From positions 11,718,001-11,782,000 of the forward strand of contig OX335657.1 of assembly GCA_946894095.1 (NCBI GenBank): a DNA stretch of 64,000 nucleotides, given 5' to 3'. Under the pieces are notes generated by a model, which did no database searches, was not told the DNA's origin, and worked only from the letters and a program-made list of their open reading frames with translations. Below are positions 1-9,181 of this stretch, piece by piece. The position numbers and the translations under genes are program-made. Within the stretch, counting starts at the first letter, position 1; each line of letters begins with the position of its first letter. This stretch comes from Incurvaria masculella. Lineage: Eukaryota > Arthropoda > Insecta > Lepidoptera > Incurvariidae.

Positions 1-656
1 CTATGTTTTTGTTAAAAAAATTTACAAACACTTTTGTAAATTTACACTAAGTGGATGTTGAAAAAAAAAGAGCGGAGTTTCTTTCCAGTTCTTCTTCGCT
101 GTGTTTTGTTTTGCTAAACTGGCCAATGTTAAAATATGACAAATCCGAGTGCAGTATATTGTCTATGGATGATGAATAAAAAATACAATACAATACAATT
201 CCGGTGTTACGACATGAAATGACTGTACTGTACAGCGTCGCTCCGTACCGCACCCGCATAGCCGTCGCCCGTCACGCGCGGAACCGCGGCGTGCGCTCGC
301 CTAATTATGTGGAATACATTTTCCTTTTGACCTAGCCTGTTCAAACAGCTTATAAGCGGAGCAATGCGTCTTTCCCACGAGGCTCACACATTCGAACTCA
401 CAGTTCTCACTCCAAATTATTCGTCGAAATCTACAAACGTGCTACATTGCTCTTTTGATACTAGCAGAGGTTCTCTGCTGCGCTCGGGTTCATTTCGTTT
501 TGGACAATCATCCGAACGGAGCCTAGTAATGTGCGCCTCGGGCCCCAACCCACCGCGTCGGATCGCCCGCCCGTGCTTTACTTCGTTTTCGGGCTCGGCC
601 CCTAAGGGCTGGAGCGTGATGGTAAACAAACCATAACCTTCCTCAAAAAAACCTTT
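1..656. other. Left-edge non-coding stretch, no gene recognised
   Basis: AT-rich to about 230, then moderately GC-rich (about 230-620). Short reading frames exist on both strands but none shows a domain, splice sites or consistent codon use. I see no repeat family here that recurs elsewhere in the window. Confidence 0.5.
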
Positions 657-960
657 ATATATGTTGAGCGTTTTTCTGGCGTATACGTCAGGATCTCACA
701 TAGAGGTGCCCGATGACGCCCATTGGCTTCGAGGGCTGCGAAAACCATGCCGACCGGCCAGGTGCTTCTTCACACCACTTCTGAAGGACCCCAGGATGTA
801 CATTGTGGGAAATATCTCGAGTCTATTCCATAGCTTACCAGCTAATATATTAAGGATTTACAGGATAGGCTAGTACTTATTTTTGGAATGTCTACGGTGA
901 ATGGGTGCATTCCATTCCTGTTCCGTGTTAAGTGATGGCAGAAAGGGGACGGAGGAACAG
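657..960 (+). repeat. Dispersed repeat H, copy 1
   Basis: This copy matches 57149-57440 over most of its length. Shared landmarks are a 'ggtgcccgaygacgccca' block, then 'gcgaaaaccatgcc', then 'caggtgcttcttcacacca', and near the end 'tgtgaatgggtgcat'-like sequence. A short piece of the same family also occurs at about 35308-35362. The minus strand of the core reads like a decayed protein segment (KKHLAGRHGF-like), so it may derive from a LINE, but I cannot assign a class. Confidence 0.6.
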
Positions 961-1246
961 CGTTATGCTCCGCAGCTCCGACCATGGAACGACCATATAA
1001 CACAGAGATAAACCCTACATCCCTCCGTAGTTGAAGGATTGGAGACCAATTCAGGGATAATATAGGGATATAATAATTCACTGACGGTAGCGCCGGCTAG
1101 TCAGTTCGTTTACGAATTCCCTCACTCTAGATGTTCTCGAGTTCCGTCGAGACCACTGATCAGGGAAAGGATACCATAGATAAAATGAAAGGAGATATGT
1201 TATCTAGTGTGCATGCCTACCATGAGACCCGCTGTATCCGATTTTC

Positions 1247-1560
1247 AAAAACCGGCCAAGTGCGAGTCGGACTCGCACACGAAGGGTTCCGTACTATCGT
1301 AGAAAAGAAAAACAAAAAAATCACGTTTTTTGTATGGGAGCCCCCTTTATTTTTAATTACTTAATCTTATGTTATAGCGGCAAAATAAATACACACTCTG
1401 TGAAAATTTCAGCTGTCTACCTGTTACGGTTACTGAGATATAGCTCTGTGACAGACGGACAGATGGACGGACAGACGGACGGACGGATGGACGAACGGAC
1501 AGACAGCGGAGGCTTAGTAATAGGGTTCCGTTTTCACCCTTTGGGTACGGAACCCTAAAA
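1247..1560 (+). repeat. Family A inverted-repeat element, copy 1 (near complete)
   Basis: The element starts with AAAACCGGCCAAGTG and a near-perfect hairpin (GTGCGAGTC/GACTCGCAC). It continues with AGGGTTCCGTAC and ends with GGTACGGAACCCTAAAA, so the GGGTTCCGTACC blocks are inverted near the two ends. A run of degenerate GGACGGAC units lies next to the right end. The same sequence recurs about ten times in the window in both orientations. No coding capacity; the class is uncertain. Confidence 0.85.
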
Positions 1561-1801
1561 ACTACTAACCCAACTTAAACGTACATGCCACGTGCATACT
1601 AAATCGCAGACGAGAACAGACTTGAACGCATTTTTAGGACACATTCGCGCACGGTGGCGAACGGTAGCGACTGTGTGGCATACGACCCGCCGCCACATTC
1701 CCATACAATGACATGGCCACTTTAGCCATACGGTGGAGACGCGATATCGACCGCATGCCACTTCTCATTCCTTTCTCTTCAGTGGTCTCACGTAAGAACT
1801 T

Positions 1802-2030
1802 CAGGTCTATTCCAGGAATATACCTGAAGTTTCAGTAATTCAGTAATCAGGAATCAGGAATTCTGAGTCTAGAAAACCGCTTTTCTTGAGGATAATATTC
1901 CGGAGCATAGTTTTTTTAATCAATCAAGGTTTTCCGTTGAAAAACTCGCTTTGAATATCGCTATAAAAGCGGTTTTATGGACTCAGGATTACTGATTCCT
2001 GATTATTGAATGCCAGGAATAGACCTGCTG
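1802..2030. repeat. Foldback MITE family F, copy 1
   Basis: The ends are inverted (CAGGTCTATTCC at the left, CCAGGAATAGACCTG at the right). Internal arms also pair: CAGTAATCAGGAATC on the left against GATTACTGATTCCTGA on the right. The centre carries AAAACCGCTTTTC and AAAGCGGTTTT. A second copy lies at 33901-34097 and partial copies at 5346-5475 and 27590-27752. No ORF. Confidence 0.75.
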
Positions 2031-2436
2031 CACAGTACGTCATGTAATGAAATGAACATTCTATGTTGCGCGTCCCGTAATCGTGACTGACTGGCCGGCG
2101 CTGCCGTCAGTATACGATCACACACGGGTGAGCTTCGGTTTCCTCTCCTGGCTTTTCTTACTCGATGGACAAATATAAGGGGGAATATGACACTTACGTC
2201 CAAATGGGCCTCTTTCAGTCCGTTAAAAGGCCTTTTTTCATAAATGAAACGGGTATCACAAACGCATCAATTTCGTATTTTTCCAGAATTGCAGAATACA
2301 TTCGGAGTCGACCGCCCGAACCGCGGCCGAGGCTCGATCAATCATGTCCTGCCAAGGGAAAACACTTTTCACCTTTTCTGGAACGATTGAAGGTCGTTTG
2401 TTATCTTGACTAGGCGTTTTTCGACACTCCCAACTA

Positions 2437-2577
2437 AGGGCCGAGTGCACGAAAGGACAAAATATCAAAATCAACGTCAACGTACGATTAAACACGTCAC
2501 TTTGTATGGACAGTATGGAAGGATTCACTAAAAGTGACGTGTTTGAACATTGATTAACTCGGCCGTCTCTTTGTGCG
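2437..2577. repeat. MITE family I, copy 1
   Basis: About 140 bp with ends GGCCGAGTGCACGAAAGGAC and TTAACTCGGCCGTCTC. An inverted copy is present at 53646-53800 inside the IRS intron. The shared core is 'cactttgtatggacagtatg'-like sequence and 'gtgacgtgtttga'. Non-coding. Confidence 0.7.
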
Positions 2578-2799
2578 ATCGGGGCTAAGAATCTCGGATC
2601 CTAAGAACAGAAAACCACCTAGAAGTGCGATGTAGCGTGACGTCTGATGCCAACTTAAAACGTTATAAACCGTCAATAAGAAATAAAATTGTCAGGTTAT
2701 TTACAAACATATTGAATTCGTAAAAAATAATCTTCCGAAATCAATGGCTAACTAACAAAATATTTAAAATTATAGGTTCCTACATTATTATTTTTTTAT

Positions 2800-3037
2800 G
2801 TGACTGGACATGGATGGCTAATACCACACCTTCTGTCATGGTATTAGCCCAACACACCACATGGGAACTAGGTGCCATGCCAGGACCTTCCTTATATTGC
2901 ACGGCTACATTGAACTGGATGGAAAACACGGACAATTTTCATTGCCGCTTCGACCATCGTTCATCCAATGCGATGGTACCAACCCGGGCGGGATTAACCC
3001 TACCACCTAGTAAGTAAGGAAGGGGACCTACAGTTAC
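2800..3037 (+). repeat. Family B (5S-like composite) repeat, copy 1
   Basis: Starts with GGATGGCTAATACCACACC, continues through 'gaactaggtgccatgccagg', 'tggatggaaaacacgga' and 'catccaatgcgatggtacca', and ends at 'aggggacctacagtt'. It is nearly identical to 10866-11083 and 60651-60877. This copy stops before the 5S-rRNA-like part seen at 60912-61015. The open frame (67 aa) is only the repeat's conserved frame, not a gene. Confidence 0.85.
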
Positions 3038-3301
3038 GTTACGTTACGGGCATTGATTCCAAAGATTGAACATTCAAACATATTGTCATCGTCAAGAAAC
3101 TTCGCTGTTTTTTTTTCGACGTCCACACATTCTAAATTTACAAAAGGGTTTGTCAAATTCTGTAATAAAAACACAGGTAAAACATTAAATTAATATGAAT
3201 TCACGAAAATTACTTTGGTTCACGGTTTCTACATATACACACATTCGTTCTTTCCAATCGTAACTTTTATGTTTTTTTTTTATTTATGTCTCATCGCAGA
3301 A

Positions 3302-3453
3302 CGACGGGACGCAGGGACGACGACGTCAAGTGCGTTGGCGGAAAGCAGTGGTTCCGTACCGCTGAAGGCCGGGAGGACTGGAGGAAAATTGGAGAGGCGT
3401 ATGTCCAGCAGTGGACGCAAACACGCTGACTGACTGACTGACTGACTGACTTA
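3302..3453 (+). mobile_element. 5'-truncated RTE-like LINE 3' end with target duplication
   Basis: A 150-bp insert whose + frame reads the last residues of an RTE-type reverse transcriptase (GGKQWFRTAEGREDW, then GEAYVQQWTQTR and a TGA stop). A short (TGAC)n tail of about six units follows. The insert is bracketed by the direct repeat CATCGCAGAA (3292-3301 and 3454-3463), the expected target-site duplication. The rest of the element is missing, which is normal for LINE 5' truncation. Confidence 0.8.
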
Positions 3454-3463
3454 CATCGCAGAA

Positions 3464-4727
3464 AGTCATAAAAACAGGTATTTTCCATACAATTTACGGC
3501 TTCTGCAATGCGAATCTGCCTCTTATTTACATTGGTCACCTGCCGAGTCTGGTTTTCGCCCATCAGTTTCCGCCTAACGTCGTGGCTGGTCTCGATACGG
3601 TGGTGCGGGGTTGAGAGAAGCGCGCAGCCCATACGATTGCTTGAGATGTTGGTGCCGGTGTTGGCAGCATAGACGATATAACTTCAGGGGGTGATTTTGG
3701 AGGCAAAATTAAGTAGAATCAAAGAAAGGAGCAGTATGGGGAACAAGAGAAGCCTACTTTCGTACCGGCGCCGGCGTGTCGGCGTCGTGACGTGATGTAT
3801 GTGTCGGCGCCGAACGGTTGAATAAGCCACTCAACTGCACGCCTATGCCGCCGTGGCTCCGAGCTACGCTGCCAGGTGGTAGTTTCACCTAAATCTCTCA
3901 GAGAACACTATAGAACATTTATGGTGCCAACAGAATACAGCTTCCACAGCAGTAAAACTCTAACGAAAATATCGGTAAATTATGGCACGTTTTACATATT
4001 TCTAGTTATTTCTTCGAAGTCTGACTACTTGATACTTGATACTACTGATAAAGCCAAAAACACAAAAATTACTATTCAAGGCGAATATTGTGCCACTTGG
4101 TTACATATGTTTCCATATGTCCAATACAACATCAGAAATGGACCTATGAAGATATAGGTTATCAATGAACGTCTTCTGAATCAAAGCTCTCGCGTCATCT
4201 TAATTAATTGTATTAATCAATAAATAAGACTTAATCAGTATATGCCAGATAAATTAAGGTATTTTTATACTCACTTTTTAGAAATTATGTTTTTATGAAT
4301 TTGTTTTATATTAACTCTAATGGTTTTATTTTTTTATTTTTTTGTAAGTTTCATAAATTTACAGTTTGTGGCGTCTAGTAGTACGCCCACTTTACGGTCT
4401 CATGATTATCGTCACACATCACATTTTCATTCAACCAGCCATTTCGTCCAAAGTTGCTGTCAACCATTGATATAGGCGTGAAGTTAAGTGACTCACCCAA
4501 CCACTTGGCGACGACATATATGTTATTCGACCTTTTTGCTGTTTACTGTTTTCTGCGCATTGAAAGCACCTTTTCACGCTTTATGTTTCCACTATGCTCC
4601 AATCAAGGGCTTTGGGACTGCTGCGAGGTCGTATAAAGGCGCCTAAGGCGGCTTTGTCTTCGCCCGAAATATCTGTTTTACTGTCGATACAGTAGTGTTG
4701 GTGTAGATGCGGCCAGTGGGCCTATTT
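3464..4727. other. No gene recognised
   Basis: Mixed sequence with a GC-richer patch (about 3600-3880) and AT-rich remainder. Short ORFs (for example 3876-4157) show no domain or splice context. No repeat shared with other parts of the window was found. Confidence 0.45.
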
Positions 4728-5324
4728 TTAACCGACTTCAAAAAAGGAGGAGGTTATCAATTCGTCTGTATGTTTTTTTTTATGTTTGTTACCTCATAAC
4801 TTTTGCCTGGGTGAACCGATTTTGATGATTATTTTTTTAAATGATAGCTAGTGCTTCCCAAGTGGTCCCATTTTAATTTGGTTAAGTTCTGACAATGGTA
4901 TCCATGAGAAAATCATAAAAGTCTTAAATTTGTATTAAGATGTGCGCGACAAATGGACGAATAACTCAATATAACGCCAACCGATTTCGGTGATTCTTTT
5001 TTTATTGGAAAGAACGTGTACAAATTAGTAAGTGTACTTCAGATTCACTAAAAATAAACAAATTAAAACAAATTTAACAAAAAAAATAAACGACTTCAAA
5101 GAAAAAGCACTAAAAAGTAAAAAAAAAATCCATTTTTGTAGTTACGGTGCCTGTTATTTTTTGAGTCGGTGTCAGCCAAGGTTAGGTTAGGTTAGGTTAG
5201 GTTAGGTTCTCTTGATTGGCGCAGCGCGTGCCCGGCTGACGCCGACTCAAAAATAACAGAAATCGTAACTACAAAAATGGAAATTATTTTTTACTTTTTA
5301 GTGCTTTTTCTTTGAAGTCGGTAA
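4728..5324. repeat. Foldback element with ACCGACTTCAAA ends
   Basis: The left end is TTAACCGACTTCAAAAAAGG and the right end TTTGAAGTCGGTAA, in inverted orientation. The right half (about 5090-5324) is itself a strong inverted repeat: 'cttcaaagaaaaagcac', 'tagttac', 'tgttatttttt' and 'gagtcgg' on the left arm reappear reversed on the right arm. The loop holds five TTAGG units. A second fragment of the same left end lies at 7261-7350. This head sequence is common in lepidopteran genomes (recollection, not checked). Confidence 0.7.
5182..5206 (+). repeat. Telomere-like (TTAGG)5 array
   Basis: Five tandem TTAGG pentamers, the canonical insect telomere unit, followed by TTCTC. They sit in the loop of the inverted repeat at 5090-5324, far from any visible chromosome end. 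Confidence 0.9.
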
Positions 5325-5345
5325 TTTGTTTTTGTTAAATTTTTT

Positions 5346-5475
5346 TTTAAGCACGCTATTTCAATGATTCAAGGACTCCGTCGAGAAAATCGCATTGACA
5401 AACGCTATAAGAGCGGTTTTCTCGACTGAAATATTTCTAATTTCTGTGCACGGAACTCCAAGAAAAGGTCTACAG
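5346..5475. repeat. Foldback MITE family F, partial copy
   Basis: Shares 'gtcgagaaaatcgcattgacaa', 'cgctataagagcggttttc' and 'ctcgactgaaatattyctgat' type blocks with 27590-27752, and the central hairpin with 1802-2030. The outer ends are worn. Confidence 0.5.
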
Positions 5476-5957
5476 TACACTATGCAGCAGTTGTCTTAAA
5501 TGATTTTACGTAAATAATCTGAGCATGACTAACTTTATAATATCACTATGTGTTCCCTCGGCTTCACCCACGTGAAATTCAGTTTATGAATATGAGAGTA
5601 TCAGTAAAAAAACAATATCCAAAATGTCATCACTCTCCTAAACTAATTAATTTTTTATTTAAATCGCATAAATTTTCATTGTTATTTTACTAATATGAAC
5701 ATGAAAGAAGCAGCAATTTTCTTCCTGTTAACGCCGATAAATTATAAATATGATTCGTTGCTGTTGAGACCATATTTTCATCCAATGCGATGGGACCAAC
5801 CGGGGCAACAATTACAGGTTTTGTGGTTATTATCCATCAATGTAACTCTCCTATCTCATTTAAATACGCGATTATGACACTAGATATTATAGTAATATCA
5901 TGTGTGTCAAGTAAATTTTATCGAAGATTTCAAAAAAGCTTTACATGTAATCTAATA

Positions 5958-7236
5958 GGTCGGGGAAAAAGTCTTTTCGCATTATAGTATGTATGAACTT
6001 GTAATAAAATCTCTTTGGCTATACTATTTGTATCTGGCTGGTTTTGGTATCATTGAAAGTTTAAATTTTAAAGAACATAATTCCAAATTCAAATTAGGAA
6101 AATGTGTGATTCTCATTTGTTTTTCGTACTGTCAAAATGAGTGAATCTAATGAAGAAATTCGATACATTTTAAAATTTTACTACAAAAAAGGTAAAAATG
6201 CAACGCAAGCCGCGAAAAAAATTTGCGATGTTTATGGACCTAGTGCAGTGTCTGTGAGAGTAGCACAAATTTGGTTTAAGCGTTTTCAATCCGGAAATTT
6301 TGATGTCAAAGATGCACGTCGCTCTGGTCGCCCTATTACGGATAAAATGGATGCCATTTTTGAAAAAGTGGAGCAAGATCGGCATATCAGTAGTTACGAC
6401 GTAGCTGAAGAACTAGGAATCGACCACAAAACAGTTTTGGCGCATTTGAAAAAAACTGGGTACACAAAAAAGCTCGATATTTGGGTACCTCACGAGCTCA
6501 CTGAAAGAAACCTAATGAACCGTGTACTCATTTGTGATTCTTTATTACGACGTAATGAAACCGAACCATTTTTGAAGAAGCTGATAACTGGTGATGAAAA
6601 GTGGATCACGTACGACAAGAACGTGCGAAAAAGGTCGTGGTCAAAGGCCGGTCAAGCTTCACAGACTGTGGCGAAACCCGGGTTAACTCGCAACAAGGTG
6701 ATGCTGTGTGTGTGGTGGGATTGGAAGGGCATTATTCATTATGAGCTGTTACCACCAGGCAGGACCATCGATTCTGAACTCTACTGCGAACAACTGATGA
6801 GATTAAAACAAGAAGTTGAGAGAAAGCGGCCGGAATTAATCAACAGAAGGGGTGTGGTTTTTCATCATGATAACGCTAGACCTCACACATCTTTAGCCAC
6901 TCAGCAAAAACTAAGAGAGTTTGGCTGGGAGGTGTTAATGCATCCGCCGTATAGTCCTGACCTTGCACCTTCAGATTTCCACCTGTTTAGGTCTCTTCAG
7001 AATTCTTTAGGCAGTGTCAGGTTAACATCACGAGAGGACTGCCAAAACCACTTGTCGCGGTATATTGATCAGAAGTCCCAATATTTCTATAGCAATGGGA
7101 TCATGTCCCTACCTACAAGATGGCAAAAAGTTATCGAACAAAATGGTACCTACATACTTTAGTTAAATGTAAATAAACCATATTAAAAAATGTTTTGAAT
7201 TTTCTTAAAAAATGCGAAGAAACTTTTTCCCCAATA
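5958..7236 (+). mobile_element. Complete mariner element
   Basis: Inverted ends frame the transposase ORF: left GGTCGGGGAAAAAGTCTTTT (5958-5977), right the reverse of TTGGGGAAAAAGTTTCTTCG. TA dinucleotides flank both ends (5956-5957 and 7237-7238), as expected for Tc1/mariner insertion. The terminal repeats differ at several positions, so they are not freshly matched. Total length of about 1.28 kb is typical of full mariners. Confidence 0.9.
6137..7162 (+). CDS. Mariner transposase, intact 341 aa
   Basis: DNA transposase that binds the element's terminal repeats and catalyses cut-and-paste transposition at TA. The N-terminal half holds two helix-turn-helix regions (about residues 5-105) with GRP at 64-66. 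The family signature WVPHEL is at 116-121. The catalytic triad is complete: D153 in TGDEKW, D245 in HHDNARPH, and D280 in YSPDLAPSD with 34 residues between the last two, giving the diagnostic D,D34D. There is no frameshift or stop, and the length is close to the usual 345-350 aa. The start was chosen because the MSESNEEIRYIL beginning resembles other mariners and lies about 180 bp inside the left end. It fits the cecropia subfamily from general knowledge. The gene is apparently able to encode a functional protein; expression is unknown. Confidence 0.95.
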   Translation: MSESNEEIRYILKFYYKKGKNATQAAKKICDVYGPSAVSVRVAQIWFKRFQSGNFDVKDARRSGRPITDKMDAIFEKVEQDRHISSYDVAEELGIDHKTVLAHLKKTGYTKKLDIWVPHELTERNLMNRVLICDSLLRRNETEPFLKKLITGDEKWITYDKNVRKRSWSKAGQASQTVAKPGLTRNKVMLCVWWDWKGIIHYELLPPGRTIDSELYCEQLMRLKQEVERKRPELINRRGVVFHHDNARPHTSLATQQKLREFGWEVLMHPPYSPDLAPSDFHLFRSLQNSLGSVRLTSREDCQNHLSRYIDQKSQYFYSNGIMSLPTRWQKVIEQNGTYIL

Positions 7237-7260
7237 TATCAATTCAAATGAAGCACCTTT

Positions 7261-7350
7261 TTAACCGACTTCAAAAGAAAGGAGGAAGTTCTCAATTCGT
7301 CGGAATCTTTTTTTTTTTTCATTTATATTTTTTTCGATATCTCAAAAGAA
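7261..7350 (+). repeat. Fragment of the ACCGACTTCAAA repeat
   Basis: Begins TTAACCGACTTCAAAAGAAA and continues 'ggaggaagttctcaattcgtcgg', matching the left end at 4728-4790. It starts about 25 bp after the mariner right end. Only the head is preserved. Confidence 0.65.
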
Positions 7351-7559
7351 GACAATTATTTTGTCACGTGACTTCTGCATGGGAATTATTCACGATTTCA
7401 TAACTAAGTATTTCAAATGGTAATGTACTAATTTTATGCTCCGAAATATCCCCCTGTGTATGTAATGGTGTAATCATTCAAATGAGCACAATTAATTAAG
7501 TTTATCAAAAATAAATCGAAAGCTGCTGGGACAAATCGAACGGAGAAGGGTTCCATTAT

Positions 7560-8020
7560 GCCGTCGTTGTATCGTTTATCTTGGAAATTGCGTCGTCCGT
7601 TCCCATCCAAAGCGATTGTTTGCAAAGACAGCCAGGTAACGCACGATTGGCATTTTAGAAAATGTTGCCAAATGTTCTCAAGAATTATAGTCAGCCCAGT
7701 CATCCCACCTGGCGGGTGGTCTTCCCACACTCCGTTTTCCTGTCCACGGCCGCCAGTGTGGGACACGGTAACTCCAACGCTCGTCGTCTCTTCGGCTGAC
7801 TTGACCAGCCCACTGCCATTTGAGCTTAGCCACCGTTTTTGTAATCGGAAATTCGACAGAAGAACAATGTCATCGGCGAAGCGAAGATGGCTGAGAATAT
7901 CTCCATTAACGTTGATACCCACGTTGTACCATTCCAAGCGTCTTGAACACATCTTCCAATGCATTGGTGAAGAGCTTGGGTGAGATCACATCTCCCTGCC
8001 TTACGCCTAAAATAATTAAT
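7560..8020 (-). pseudogene. RTE-type LINE reverse transcriptase fragment, internally deleted
   Basis: Reading the minus strand, the first part gives GVRQGDVISPKLF, then EDVFKTLEWYNVGINVNG and LSHLRFADDIVLLSNF. These are the fingers/palm and catalytic FADD motifs of RTE-clade reverse transcriptases. Immediately afterwards, in another frame, come KLKWQWAG, then RPWTGKRSVGRPPARW, which belong to the far C-terminus. The thumb region between them is missing, so the element carries an internal deletion plus frameshifts. The 5' endonuclease part is absent. It cannot encode a working enzyme. Confidence 0.85.
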
Positions 8021-8289
8021 GCAAAATTTGGCAATCCTCTGCAGCTTTTGAAGAAGACACGTCGCGAGGTGACAGAGTTGACGCGACCCTCCCCTCCCCC
8101 GCCGCAGGCTCTCCCGCGTGCCGAGCAAAGCGCTCGTTAGGAGCAGACAATAAAAACGCGGAAAGGGAAATTTTTGCTGCGAATGGGAGGATATACACAG
8201 CGGCATACATTTGCAGAACAGATACTTCATGGAACAGGGTACCGACCAGGTAAATAGATTCATCCCATTTGAACTATCCGAAATTTTAA

Positions 8290-8390
8290 TGTGGGTGTTG
8301 ATTTATTATTTGTATACCGTAATCGAGATGTAATCTCTTGAGAATGGACTGACCGGTCAGTCCGAAACGTAAGGATGTATCTTTTCAGAA
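8290..8390 (+). repeat. Possible Penelope-like element tail
   Basis: 'ctcttgagaatggactgaccgg' followed by CCGAAACGT resembles the tail of the Penelope-like fragment at 50258-50300 ('cttgagaatgggctgaacga' then TCGAAACGTCGG). Only about 50 bp match, so this is a small relic. Confidence 0.4.
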
Positions 8391-8812
8391 AAAAAAACAA
8401 ATAATTTTATCTTTTTATCTTACTTAAGGGCGTAATAAGAGCCGATTGCATTCTGTTTGATAAGAACGTAACTAAAACAACATTTAATTATATTTGAAAA
8501 TATCTACAACCAATCTCGATAACCAAAATAGTTAATATGCAGATTGATAATCTAGCTATAAGTTAATGATAAAACTGTAAGTCTCTGGTGCTTTGGCTTC
8601 TCAAATTAGACAAATATTCATAATTCGTTTAACACAGAATATGAACGCCAGATATTTACCGTTATAGGTTTCAGATATAGCTACCTACATCATCAATGCA
8701 TTGTTAATTGTTTTGTAATTTCAAAATAAGAAGTAGCTATTTTTAAATCGAATAAAATATGTTTCTACTTAAGTCCTTATGGAACTGAATTCAATCAAGT
8801 TCTAACACCCTC

Positions 8813-9181
8813 TTAAGGCTGTTCCGACCCATATAAAGTTGTTTGCACACATAACGCAAAAAGTATTGCACTTTAAGCCACGAATTAATAATAAAAGTTT
8901 AATATAGTCATATTACTTGCCGCGAAAACAGTTTCACAATTTCAGGGTTATTGGTTTTGTTGCAATTTATTTAAATACGATTTTTATTTAACAGCGCCAT
9001 CTAACGGTGTAAAACTTCTAATCGGCAATTACAACGAAACCATTAAACCTGAAATTGTGAATATGTTTTCGCTGCAACTACTATGGCTATATTTAATATT
9101 TTTGACGAATTCGTGCATTAAAGTGCAATACTTTTTGCGTTCTGTTAAAAAAAAACATTGTATGGGTCGGAACATCCTTAA
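8813..9181. mobile_element. TTAA-flanked hairpin MITE, family C copy 1
   Basis: The left end TTAAGGCTGTTCCGACCC and right end GGGTCGGAACATCCTTAA are inverted. The pairing continues through the whole element: AACGCAAAAAGTATTGCAC, then 'catattacttg', GCGAAAAC and TTTCACAATTTCAGG on the left reappear reversed on the right. The loop contains GCGCCATCTAACGG. The second copy is 37050-37402. No ORF. TTAA at both borders suggests a TTAA-targeting transposase, but TTAA may instead belong to the terminal repeat. Confidence 0.85.

Noticed and set aside
2814..3017. Repeated 67-aa ORF (also at 10764 and 60613) as a gene family
   Set aside because: It is the conserved frame of family B; the surrounding DNA is equally conserved, and other copies break the frame.
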